Assembly: GCA_949152475.1 (NCBI GenBank)
Contig: OX424568.1
Location: 11,197,667 to 11,261,666 of the forward strand
Direction: 5' to 3'
Length of the DNA: 64,000 nucleotides
Source: Terebella lapidaria
Taxonomy: Eukaryota; Annelida; Polychaeta; Terebellida; Terebellidae
Shown: piece by piece, positions 23,481-33,653 of the stretch
Layout of the letters: the number at the start of each line of letters is the position of its first letter
How positions within the stretch are numbered: the first letter of the stretch is position 1
Notes under the pieces: model-generated
Told to the model about the DNA's origin: nothing
Database searches by the model: none
Seen by the model: the letters and a program-made list of their open reading frames with translations, nothing else
Position numbers and translations under genes: made by a program

Positions 23481-25139
23481 TTTGTCAGTTAAACTTTAAC
23501 CACTGATGTTTTCTGTCATCATGGTTCTAGACAAGGTCGCTTAGGTGTATGTTAGGTAGGAATAGAGCTTCTTACGAAATGCCCCAAGGCATCTTTAGGC
23601 CTTGACGTCTAGTTATTGATATTAATGGCTAACAACAAACATATACGTGTAGTAGGGGGTATTAGTATGTGAATACTATTAACTCCATTCAGCATCAAAT
23701 CGGCTTGCCAGCTCTACCACTGTTTCAAGCAAAAATTTATGCACTCGTGGCAGTCAACTTTTATATATAAAAAAACCCCATAATGGCCATTGTAGAAATA
23801 CTATGACTAGTACGGTTATTTTGATATTATTATATATTATTACACATATACGTCTAGTAGGATACTAGTATGTGAATACTGTTAACTTCATTCAGCATAA
23901 AATGGGCTTGCCAGCTCTACCACTGTTTCAAGCAAAATTTTATTTACTTGTAGCATTCAACTTTTATAAAAAAAAAAATTGCCATACTGGCCATAGTAGA
24001 AATACTATGACCAGTCTGGTTATTTTGATTATTATTATTATTGTTGGCTAACAACAAACATATACCTGTAGTAGGGTACTAGTATGTGAATACTGTCAAC
24101 TTCATTCAGCATAAACTGGCCTTGTCAGGTCTACCAATGTTTCAAGCAAAAATTGATTTACTTGTAACAGTCAACTTTTATAAAAAAAAAATTGCCATAC
24201 CGGCCATAGTAGAAATACTATGACCAGTATGGTTATTTTTATTATCATTATTGTTGTTGGCTAACAACAAACATTTACCTGTAGTAGAGTACTAGTATGT
24301 GAATACAGTGAAGCAGTCAACTTCATTCAGCATAAAATGGCAAAGTCAGCCCTACCACTGTTTCCGGCAAAAATTTATTTACTCGTAGCAGTCAACTTTT
24401 ATAAAACAAATTACCATACTGGCCATAGTAGAAATACTATGGCCAGTATGGTTATTTTGATTATTATCATTGTTGGCTAACAAAAAACATATACCTGTAG
24501 TAGGGTACTACTATGTGAATACTGTTAACTTCATTCAGCATAAAATGGGAAAGTCAGCCCTACCACTGTTTCAGGCAAAAATTTATTTACTCGTAGCAGT
24601 CAACTTTTATAAAACAAATTACCATACTGGCCATAGTAGAAATAATATGGCCAGTATGGTTATTTTGATTATTATTATTATTGTTGTTGGCTAACAACAA
24701 ACATATATACCTGTAGTAGGGTACTAGTATGTGAATACTGTTAACTTCATTCAGCACAAAGTGGGCTTGCCAGCTCTATCACTGTTTCAAGCAAAAATTT
24801 ATTTACTCGTAGCAGTCAACTTTCATACAAAAATTTTACCATACTGGCCATGGTAGAAATACTATGGCCAGTATGGTTATTTATATTATTATTATTGTTG
24901 TTGTTGGCTAACAACAAACATATATGTGGAGTGGGGTACTAGTATGTGAAAACTTCGTTCGGCATAAAATGGGAAAGTCAGCCCTACCACTGTTTCAAGC
25001 AACAATTTATTTACTTGCAGCAGTCCCCTTTTTAAAAAAAAAAAATAACCGCACTGGCCATAGTAGGAATACTACGGCCAGTGTGGTTGTCTTGATCATA
25101 ATTATATTGTTACCGGTGAACTATAAGAAATAATATACA

Positions 25140-25367
25140 ACAGTTGACTTGAATTGACTTATAGCAGTCAATTTATTTTTACTCATGTATAATGCATTCC
25201 ATTGTGCACTACACTGCCCCTGGTGGCAGTGGCCAACACCATGACTAATTTCAGTTTATGGTGTCACAATCTCAAGTGCTGCCGCCTAGTGGCTGACCAC
25301 CTGCTGCAGTAAAAAAAATTGTTGACTTGACAGAGTAAAAAAAAGTTGATGTATTGAGGTAAATGCT
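25140..25367. repeat. Right subterminal zone of the giant element
   Basis: Holds AGTTGACTTGAATTGACTTA, then GCAGTCAATTTATTTTTACTC, a non-repetitive GCCACTAGGCGG-type stretch on the complement, and GTTGAC-TTGACAG-AGTAAA at 25321-25339, in the same orientation as the left-end motif. Motif placement just inside both inverted repeats resembles transposase-binding subterminal repeats. Confidence 0.55.
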
Positions 25368-25399
25368 GGTTTACTGTAAAACCTAGTGTTCCTGTAAAC
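25368..25399 (-). repeat. Right terminal inverted repeat and TSD of the giant element
   Basis: GGTTTACTGTAAAACCTAGT to CCT at 25393 is the complement of the left repeat, 24 of 26 positions matching. GTAAAC (25394-25399) is the second target copy, after which macro-repeat sequence GAAGTTTGTACG resumes. Confidence 0.8.
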
Positions 25400-26128
25400 G
25401 AAGTTTGTACGATAGACTCCCGAAATCCATTTAGTCAGTGGTCCCGAAGATGATTTGAGAGTTACTACAACATAAACGTCTCGTTGATGGATCAGCTTTG
25501 ATATACATGTATGTATGTCAACCTATTACCGCTTATAACAAGATTTTGATGATGACAATGAAAAACCTAGCATCCCACACTTTCCGAATAGAAACAAAGC
25601 CCAACCAAATTTTTATATCTTTATATCTGAAGCCACACTGGCGTCATCAGTTATGATAGGAACACCAAAACAGAAAAAAAAATCGGACACACTGCTTTAT
25701 CAAGGACATTTCAATGATAGTTTACCGACCTCACTGATTGGCTATTCATACCTTTATGGACCATAATCATATTCCATAACATTACTTGACTTGGGGTGCA
25801 CCAGGAATGGTCTTCAATTTAAATTATTCTGATCACTGGTCAGTAAGGGGACGAGTATCTTGCAAAATGTAAATTCTATAATATTTGGAATATGGTCAAT
25901 TTAATGTTGTTATAAAAGTCACTTGGAACGAAAGAATTTTCAGCAATCTGCAATTTCAGAGAAACACTCGAGAGAAACCACGATTGATTATGATAATGAA
26001 GATAAATGTTCAGTCATTGACACGAGCAAACGACCCAGTCAATAATCGGGCAAGCAATCTGGTGCGAATCCCTTCAACTGTTTATATTTGTCAACCAATT
26101 TGTGGCTGGTTAGATGTCGACAGACACA

Positions 26129-26421
26129 GTGATGTTTTCAATTTTTCCATAGTCAATTTCCCTTTTCTAAGCAGCAACATTCCTATGTCACCGGCATATG
26201 GTGTGTTTGTTTCTCAACTTATACGCTATTCCAGAGCTAGTTGCAAATATGAGGACTTTGTCTATCGAAGTGCCCAGCTAGTCTCTAAACTGCTACGACA
26301 AGGATATGTTTTACCAAGACTTATCGCTGCGTTTAAGAAATTCTATGGACGTCATCATGATCTGGTTGATAAATACAGCAAATCCATGTCTGCCATGCAA
26401 CTAGATCTATTTTCATGTTAA
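26129..26421 (+). pseudogene. C-terminal fragment of a retroelement reverse-transcriptase protein
   Basis: About 97 residues are open to a stop at 26421. Key features are NFSIVNFPFLSSNIP, then PAYGVFVSQLIRYSR, then YEDFVYRSAQLVSKLL and FKKFYGRHHDLVDKY. I recognise this as the tail downstream of the RT domain in a retroelement protein common in marine invertebrates. The PAYGV-SQLIRY block recalls the post-RT region of Penelope-like elements, but the clade is not certain. The upstream 81 codons of the same open frame (from 25885) belong to the macro-repeat and are not part of the protein. Truncated, so non-functional. Confidence 0.7.
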
Positions 26422-26660
26422 TTTTGGGGAATTCATGACGGGTGCCACTAGTGGGGCAGGAAATGCTCACTCTTTCCGGAACACCTGATTTCACCTCCTG
26501 ATGGCCATTTACGGGGGTTCATGAGTTTCCCTGTCATTTTTGTTTTCTCTCACTTCGTATGCCTGATATGACTTTCTGTCCCCGGACTATGAGATTGGAT
26601 AACGGACCCTGTTTTGTTTGCTCGGAATACTTGATACTGGGTATTGATTCCACGTCTATT
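26129..26660 (+). mobile_element. 5'-truncated retroelement copy with 3' UTR
   Basis: Inserted in GACAGACACAAAAATTC (intact at 39866 and 48348) with an ACACA duplication (26124-26128, 26661-26665). It holds the last 97 codons of a reverse-transcriptase-type polyprotein, then a 3' UTR with CATGACGGGTGCCACTAGTG, CACTCTTTCCGGAACACCTG and an end at CCACGTCTATT with no poly-A. Two shorter copies share the same 3' end (56541-56872 and 43258-43319). The staggered 5' ends and fixed 3' end indicate target-primed reverse transcription. Confidence 0.8.
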
Positions 26661-27751
26661 ACACAAAAATTCATCGGCCTTAATTACTGATCGAGCCAGG
26701 TTCTGAACCCAAGCAGTTTGTCACCTTCAATTTGTCTGCGCATGACCTACATCACCCCCTGTCTTCGTTAATTTTCCTGGCGATTCTAGTTATTAAGCTA
26801 TAAATTAATTTGAGAAGCCCAGAGTGACAGCTCCGAAGACGATGTGTCATTCTTGAAGTGCAGTATTATTACAAAAGCAGGAAATTGTGTGCCACTTTTT
26901 TGTTTGCAATCCGTGGGTGATTTCTTTTATCGATCACTTCTGTGCACTAAATATATGTAGCCGACAGTTGATCTGTCAGAACTATCAGACTATTTCACGC
27001 GGCTATTCATAATGTAAATTTTCATGCTATAAACTTCAGAGATTCTGTCAGAAGACACATGGTTTCGAGCCATACGAGTACGATAGACTCGTACTCGTAT
27101 GGAGTAAGCAATAGCGTTCTGAAATTACCCCATTATTCATTTGATTATCAGAAAAAGCCTCGCAGTTGTAAGTAAATCATGCAAATCCGGAATACGATAT
27201 CCTTGTAGATAGATAATAATACTTCATTACTTGGTAGCAAACGGTTGTGATATAAATTAGATGATTTTGTTCCCGGGTCCAACATTCGCATTAACCTGAC
27301 GAACAATTTTGTAAAAAGACAAAGAGACAGTGTGAATGATTGTTGTCTGTTTGCACGAATGTCAGTTTGTCTGATAGATTCCCGCAGTACATTCACCCAA
27401 TGGTTCTCAAGATGAATTGACAGTGACATCACATGACTTTAGGATTACATCATCCATCGTCTTAAATTCAGTTCACTCTGATCAATAGTCAGAAATGGGA
27501 TCAGTATCTTGCAATAGACAATTGATATATTTGAGATACTACAAACTTATTGTTGTTATAGAAACATGTTAGAAAATCATTCGCAGCAGCCGAAGAATAT
27601 ATATCAATTTGTGATTTCCGATATTCAGCAACAATTTAAACATTGGGGATAAAAAGGTGATTGATTTATGATAATGAGGATTTATGTTCAATCGTCTAAA
27701 CTCGCAATCGACCCATTCAATCATCGGGCAAGCAATCTGGTGCGAATCATT

Positions 27752-28485
27752 ACCTACATTCATACCACTGAGTCGGTGTCACTGCTGGCGAACGTTAAAT
27801 CTGTCCCCGAGGATACCATCAACTCAGTAGCCTTCTGGCTATTGATTAGGTACTTATGTACTTGTCATATATCTGTTCCATGGGGTTTGTTTCGGATTTC
27901 TAAAATATGTTCATAGGTTGTTAGGCAGTTGTATACTAATTCCATCAGGTGTGCAGTAGAAACAACTACATTTAACACACTGTCTGCCCCTTATGACGCC
28001 AGTGTGTCTTTGGATAAACTATTCGGTCGGGCTTTGTTTCTATTGCAAAATGTTGTATTTTACGTTTGTTATTGGCATCATCAAAATCTACTGTATTTGT
28101 GATAATAGATTGATACCTACATTCATACCACTGAGTCAGTGTCACTGCTGGCGGACGTTAAATCTGTCCCCGAGGATACCATCAACTCAGTAGGCTTCTG
28201 GCTATTGATTAGGTACTTATGTATTTGTCATATATCTGTTCCATGGGGTTTGTTTCGAATTTCTAAAATATGTTCATAGGTTGTTGGGCAGTTTTATACT
28301 AATTCCATCAGGTGTGCAGTAGAAACAACTACATTTAACACACTGTCTGCCCCTGATGACGCCAGTGTGTCTTTGGATAAACTATTTGGTCGGGCTTTGT
28401 TTCTATTGCAAAATGTTGTATTTTACGTTTGTTATTGGCATCATCAAAATCTACTGTATTTGTGGTAATAGATTGATACCTACAT
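27752..28485 (+). mobile_element. Family X insertion, two tandem units
   Basis: Inserted at GAATCATT/CTAAATATTC, intact in copy 2 at about 40900, with TCATT duplicated (27747-27751, 28486-28490). Two units of about 370 bp run from ATACCACTGAGTCGGTGTCA through TCTGTCCCCGAGGATACCAT, GATGACGCCAGTGTGTCTTT and ATTGGCATCATCAAAATCTA to GGTAATAGATTGATACCTAC. The first unit has CTTATGACG where others have CTGATGACG. No coding content. Confidence 0.8.
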
Positions 28486-31400
28486 TCATTCTAAATATTC
28501 ATTTTCGTCCACCAATTTGAAACTGGACGTCGACAGCCACGAGTATCGAGTCAGGCTCTAAACCAAGGCAGTTTGTCACCATCAATTTGCTAGGCGTATT
28601 GTTTCTATTTCATGGTAGATTCTAGAAATGAATTTCACGCTAATAATAATTTGTGAAACTCAGAATGAGAGTTCAAAGGAAGACACGGCAATCTTAGAAT
28701 GCAGCGTCATCACAAAAACGCCCAGGAAATTGTGTAATTCTTGTTTTATTTGAATTGGGTGGGTGGTTTCTTGCAGCTTCCTTTGTGTACATCATGTAGG
28801 TCTCCCGACAGCAGTTAACCCGTCAAAACTATCAAAATATTCTACTACGCTATCAAAATCCCAATTGTTATGAACTTCAGAGTTTCTATCAGAAAATAAC
28901 AATTTCAGGCCATATGAGTGTATATGTGAGCGATTCCATTCTGCAATTCCAACATTATCCATTTTATTATCAGAAATCGCCTCGCAGTTGTAAGTAAATC
29001 GTGGAATAATGGAGGACGAAAGTTTTTTTAGATTAGATAATAAAACTTTATCACTTGGCCACGAATGTGGGCGATACATTTAAGACAATTTCGTTGCCAG
29101 ATCCAGTATTCATATTTTCACTATATTTATCGGGGAGTGTACCAGTAAGATCAGCAATCCAAAACCAGATCATTTCATTGTAGTGCTGCACGAAAGCTCG
29201 GATATGGCTGCTTATCTATTGCACAAAAATGCTTCTCGGATACACTTTGCATTATATGAATAATGTAGACGTTGATGTAAACTGAGTGCATGTTTTGGTA
29301 ACTTTGAATAACTAATTATAGTAAAATGAAAGCAATTTTTCCTGTTACAACTTATATTGGCGTTAATTCACCTTTATATTGGATCATGCAAGTTTAGCAA
29401 AATAACGCAGGTCCATTCAGTCCATATCATTAATCCTCAACAAAACAGAAACGCTGGCACTGTTAGATGCATTCTGAAGTATGCATACTGGCAGCTTTTC
29501 AGATTCCCAGCGAGCTATCGGTATCCCTTGTGCATGCTCTCTCACTCAAAGTGTGTGACCATTGTGGTCTGGTGGGCCGTATCCTCACTGTGGCATCTGC
29601 CAGTTCCAAACGGTGTTGCGCTGCAGAAAGTCTGCGGGCAATCTTGCCAACTATTGTGGCTTTGGAATGGCAGCACCGAAAGGCAAATAGCCAACATACC
29701 AAGGCACAAGTGTAGCAGCAACAGCTTGGATGGCGATCTGGAATAAAGGAAGGAGCTCAAACAATCTTGTAATCATTTTTGATGATATCACATTGGTTTG
29801 TGAGATATTGATAAAATATGCATCAATAAGGCACACCATCTCTTTGTGTATACTATAATTGCGCGAGTTGCCAATATTGCGATCGTTTCGGAGATATGGA
29901 GAAAATATGTGTCAATAACCGCACGACTAAAACACGTAATTGCAATGCATCACTGTACTTCATGAAAGCCAGATTAGAAAGTTGGAGTGGAAATTTACAC
30001 CACATAAAATGGTAGAATGTTCATTGAATTGCAATTTAATAATTTGCCAGACAATATTATCAGAAATGTAGGTGGAAATGGAATGAGAACTTAATGCACG
30101 GGGACATACATGGAAGTATGTTTCATTTAATAACATGTGAGAACACGTGTATCATTTCACTCACATTTTTTCTCCACTCGAATGGAGCTCATTCTTTGAT
30201 GAACACAAAAGGCAGGCCACTGTAACTGAAGTATGTCAGATGGACAGACAATATCCCATATATATTTTGCTCTCTAGAGTCACAATAATGAGAGCAATAT
30301 TCAAACCCATATCAGTAGCCATCAATCCTTGAACTATCAATGTGAACATGTTTTGCCTATTGCATGCCAACAGAGAAGAGATGTTTCGCTACTGGGATTC
30401 CATCTTCATTTTGGTATACAAAGTGCTTAGCACCTCTGAAATGAGAATCGCTGCTAACCGCCCTTGAACTGACAGAAGCATTGGCTTCATTTCTACTCGA
30501 TCCATGCATACTATTTTATTTGGATTAGGTGAGTGATTTCTTGTAGCTTTCAAATTTGTTCACTGAATTCATCATGTAGATCACCCGACAGCCGCTGGCA
30601 AGGCTGGCCTATCAAGACTGTAAAAAAACCGTATTTACTTGGCTATGTTCATATTATAAACTTTAGCCATACGAGTGTATATGTGAGCAATTTCATTCTT
30701 TAAATACCCACATTATTCATTTGTTTATCAGAAAATGCCTCGCAGTTTAAGTGAATCATGTGATTCCTAAGGACGAAGATCTTGTAGATTAGATAATAAA
30801 AGTTTACTACTTGGCCGCAAATGGAGGCAATATATTTTAGACAATGTTGTTGCCGGATCCAATATTCGGATTTCCATTATATTTATGGGGGATTGTATTA
30901 TTAAGAGCATAAATATGTTCACACTAAAAACCTAGAGATGGCTACTGTCAGAAAAACAGTCGTAGTGACTCAAACCATATAACGGAAGAGAGCACGTGGC
31001 CGGTACAAATATCCGCTTAGTTGTTACTACATTTGCCTTAATGAGCTGAAGCAATTAATTCGCTAGATTTTCTGAAAAATAAATTTGACTACCAAAAGAC
31101 AGTAACGATGTTCACAAAAGACATAGGACTATTGCATAGCCAAATATTTGGTCAAGATTTGAAAAAAAAGTGTATCAATGTTGTAGTGTTATACACAAGG
31201 CTATTAACTAGCAATTGTGATTTATATTTGCTGGGATGTTCTGTGGAGTAAAAATCGAGTTAAAATAAAAGCTTGAAGTGGGGACCGGTCTCACATGCTC
31301 TGTTATTTTATAATGATAATAGGCATAATATCCACAACTTCACATGGCACTAGTGACATGAGTTGCGTGAGGCCGGACTATTAATCGCTCAGTTTTGTAT

Positions 31401-32710
31401 TTCGTGTTACAAACTTGACACATACATTGTGACCAATGCAGCGAATGTGGCTTTGGAGATTTGATTGCAAATGAACCACGCAATCTGATATTTTACTATC
31501 TAAGGCACAAACATGTGAAATTGGACGTTATAGTTGGGGAAAATATGTGTTCAAGTATCGTGATGCTTCATTTGTTATCCATATGTACATTGTCTACAAA
31601 ATACACTTGACACCAATGGAACCACAATGATAGAACGGTAGATACATGTAATCGTATGCAAATTATACTGTTCGTTCCTTGATCAGAACATAATACCTGT
31701 ACTGAAACCACCCAGGTATATTTTCTCTTGAATATAATGCAATACTGATTCCAGTTTCGTTCGATGAAGGAACCGCGTACTTTTTAAAGATATGTATACA
31801 GCTTCCATGTAAACATACAACGTTTACATCAATGAGATGCAATAAGGAAAACCGTTCAATGCCCAGTTATATTGGTTTATGGTAATAATCTAGACAGGAG
31901 GTGTTGTCGTTCGAGTTGTGCAAATATTTGGAGATACTTGGTAAACTGACACGCATAATAATGTCAATGCTGTTAAATTTAAAGTAGAGAATGAATTGGA
32001 AATTATTTCTTAACTAGATATTGAAATATATGAAACAAGCAGCACAGATGTTCCACACAAACTCATATCCGATATCCGCTTTGTCGAGCACTGTTCAACA
32101 AACCTGTCCTACAGTTGGCCCAAGTCCACTTCATCTTGCAATCTTCCATCTCAGACAGACCAACTTCTACCTAGGGTATTTTTTTAATCCACATTGAAGT
32201 TTTTAATATTGACCGATAATTGTTGGGGGGGGGGGGGGCGGTGTCAGGTTTGTGTGTCTACAAACAAACCAATTTGCCTTCAAGTCATCTAATTGTCGAA
32301 GCCGACTCTGAAATAAGGATTTGACCGGATGAATTCAAACCATGAGATATGGAAGAACGAGCTAATATCTTATTCACTCCAATTATGGTGACTTCCTTGT
32401 CCCTATGAATTTATTTTTACTTATATCAGAAAAGCGCAATTGGTTCCCCTGTGTACATTAACACATTAGTTTGTACATATCAATTCCCGTGCACGTTCCA
32501 GTGAAACATGTAAAGGGGTACATTGTCCCCCGAGACCATCTATTAAAGATAATGGCAGCTAGAAAGAAAGTACAGAATATTACTGTAATTGTGAATAGAG
32601 TCAGCGTGAATTCTTGTATTCTTGTCAACGTGGCGTGCATAACTTACACATTGTGGTCTCTACTGGTGGTAAAATATGCATAATTATTGCTTTGTTTTGT
32701 AAAAACGATG

Positions 32711-32931
32711 TCACGATATTCACACTCAGTGAGAGATAAATGCTACGTGTTCTTTTCTGTTAAGTATATGTATGGTACGGGACAGAAATTGTCTGTCATT
32801 TCTTTTCATTGAAATACATATGTTGAAACATACAGAATCTTCTCGTTTTTCCAGACAGGAAATGCTCACTCTTTCCAAAACACCTGATGTCAACTCCATA
32901 TCAGTTAAAATGTTCTTTAGATCAGAACCTA
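32711..32931 (+). repeat. Macro-repeat copy 2, left part
   Basis: Matches 1-221 with few differences and is cut at GATCAGAACCTA by the LINE. The sequence resumes at CCTAATGTG (37362). Confidence 0.9.
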
Positions 32932-32933
32932 CC

Positions 32934-33614
32934 ATGACAACGCATGATCAGGCTCAAAGACTTGTTAACGAAGGACTAGGGCTGGACTTTGAAGTTGTGC
33001 GTTCCAAGAGACTTGATAACAGGGATGGTAGACCTGGTATTCTAAAGACTGAACTGGCAACACAGACACAGAAAGTCGCCTTGTTACGTGAAAAAACAAA
33101 CCTGGAAAACTCGGCAACGTACAGCAAGGTCTACATACGCTCATCACAGTCGCACGAGGAAAGAGTTGCGCAGAATAATATCATAACAGTATGTGACGCT
33201 GTCCCAGAACTTCGGGACAGATTTCGCTTCGCTGGCAACGGGAGGTTGGTCGAGAAGTACACAACGGAGAAGCACAGAGGTGACCCAGACCCTCACATGT
33301 CATCCCCGTCTTACGGAGAGGGAGCACGACGCAGGCAAAATGAGGCACCGAAGCTGTCTAGGTTTCGTGATACCAGTCGGACTGAACCTGATCCACCAGG
33401 ACCTCCAGATATTCACGACCGTATCCAGTTTCCGCCCATGAATGTTGGTTACCCCGGTGGGGAAACCGACAACCCATATGCCAGAGTGCTACAGACAACA
33501 AGCCAGACGAACCCGATGATGACCCCAAGCACCTACATGAACCAGCAGTACCCCGTGACCCCAAGGCCTACGCTACGACATCCAGTACCGCGTGTTTTGT
33601 ACAACGCAGCATAG
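32934..33614 (+). pseudogene. LINE ORF1 C-terminal part (nucleic-acid-binding protein)
   Basis: 226 codons from ATG 32934, two bases inside the element. An upstream ATG at 32772 is in frame but lies in the flanking repeat, so it is not the native start. Residues about 22-85 (RSKRLDNRDGRPG, VALLREKTNL, YSKVYIRSSQSHEERVAQN, RFAGNGRLV) match the RRM-like/C-terminal module of LINE ORF1 proteins, in which RP and R-containing helices bind RNA. The rest is Pro-, Thr- and Ser-rich. The usual amino-terminal coiled coil is absent, consistent with 5' truncation. Confidence 0.65.
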
Positions 33615-33653
33615 GATGGACTCCAGTCTCATGAGGATGTGATACGCCTAGCG

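Larger units (their letters stand above)
21491..23612 (+). mobile_element. Helitron-like non-autonomous element B
   Basis: The left end GGGCATTTCGG is mirrored near the right end by ACGAAATGCCCC. The right end then has a hairpin AAGGC-atcttta-GGCCTT followed by GACGTCTAG and T, the CTRR/T terminus of Helitrons. It interrupts the 210-bp array at a GATTATT(A) tract with no target duplication. The interior has a 136-bp palindrome and a nine-unit tandem core. No Rep/helicase is encoded. Confidence 0.7.
21160..25139. repeat. About 210-bp tandem units, each with a palindromic hairpin
   Basis: Nine units, interrupted by a Helitron-like element, each hold TTTACTCGTAGCAGTCAAC, then a hairpin ACCATACTGGCCATAGTA-gaaa-TACTATGGCCAGTATGGT, an (ATT)n tract, GTTGGCTAACAAC and CCTGTAGTAGGGTACTAGTA. 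Hairpins lie at 21232, 21436, 23776, 23982, 24195, 24413, 24621, 24838 and 25048. TTTACTCGTAGCAGTCAAC is the exact complement of the motif at the left end (1084-1102), tying the array to the terminus. The 25048 hairpin has changed T to C and A to G on opposite arms, keeping the pair. No protein is encoded. Confidence 0.85.
1051..25393. mobile_element. Giant 24.3 kb TIR-bounded, ORF-poor element
   Basis: The segment interrupts macro-repeat copy 1 at TTCAGTAAAC/GAAGTTTG; copies 2 (39135-39150) and 3 (47585-47600) lack it. It is flanked by a GTAAAC duplication (1045-1050 and 25394-25399). Its ends carry 26-bp inverted repeats, AGGAACACTRGGTTTTACAG and onward, at 1055-1080 and 25368-25393, with two mismatches; four extra bases (AGTC) precede the left one. 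No ORF exceeds 134 codons and none resembles a transposase, so it would be non-autonomous. The interior consists of tandem families with units of about 460, 1150, 132 and 210 bp, many carrying a GTTGAC-N7-AGTAAA motif, plus nested elements. The superfamily is not identified; a 6-bp duplication fits few known groups, Dada-like or some hAT being guesses. A composite that grew by nested insertion is the main alternative. Confidence 0.75.
25394..32710 (+). repeat. Macro-repeat copy 1, right part
   Basis: Runs parallel to 39137-45364. The first 730 bp differ from copy 2 at only a handful of positions. It is a higher-order unit: three diverged submonomers each start near a TTTGTMYGATAGATTCCCG block (25400 and 27366 here; a third equivalent at 42950 in copy 2) and each include GCCTCGCAGTTGTAAGTAAATC (27157, 28979, about 30736). 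Two insertions are unique to this copy (26129-26660, 27752-28485). 30915-31690 has no counterpart in copy 2, and about 950 bp of copy 2 (42922-43872) is missing here. A 13-base G-run lies at 32226. No conserved ORF is seen. Confidence 0.85.

Noticed and set aside
21160-25139. CRISPR-like array
   Set aside because: The genome is eukaryotic, the units are diverged tandem repeats without unique spacers, and no cas genes exist.
1051-25393. Polinton or other large virus-like element
   Set aside because: No polymerase, integrase or capsid-like ORF, and the terminal repeats are only 26 bp.
25885-26128. Amino-terminal 81 codons of the 178-codon ORF ending at 26421
   Set aside because: The stretch is macro-repeat sequence, intact and without the RT tail in copy 2, so only 26129-26421 is element coding.
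32772-32933. ATG at 32772 extending LINE ORF1 by 54 codons
   Set aside because: These codons lie in macro-repeat sequence also present at 61-221 and 45426-45590, outside the LINE boundary.
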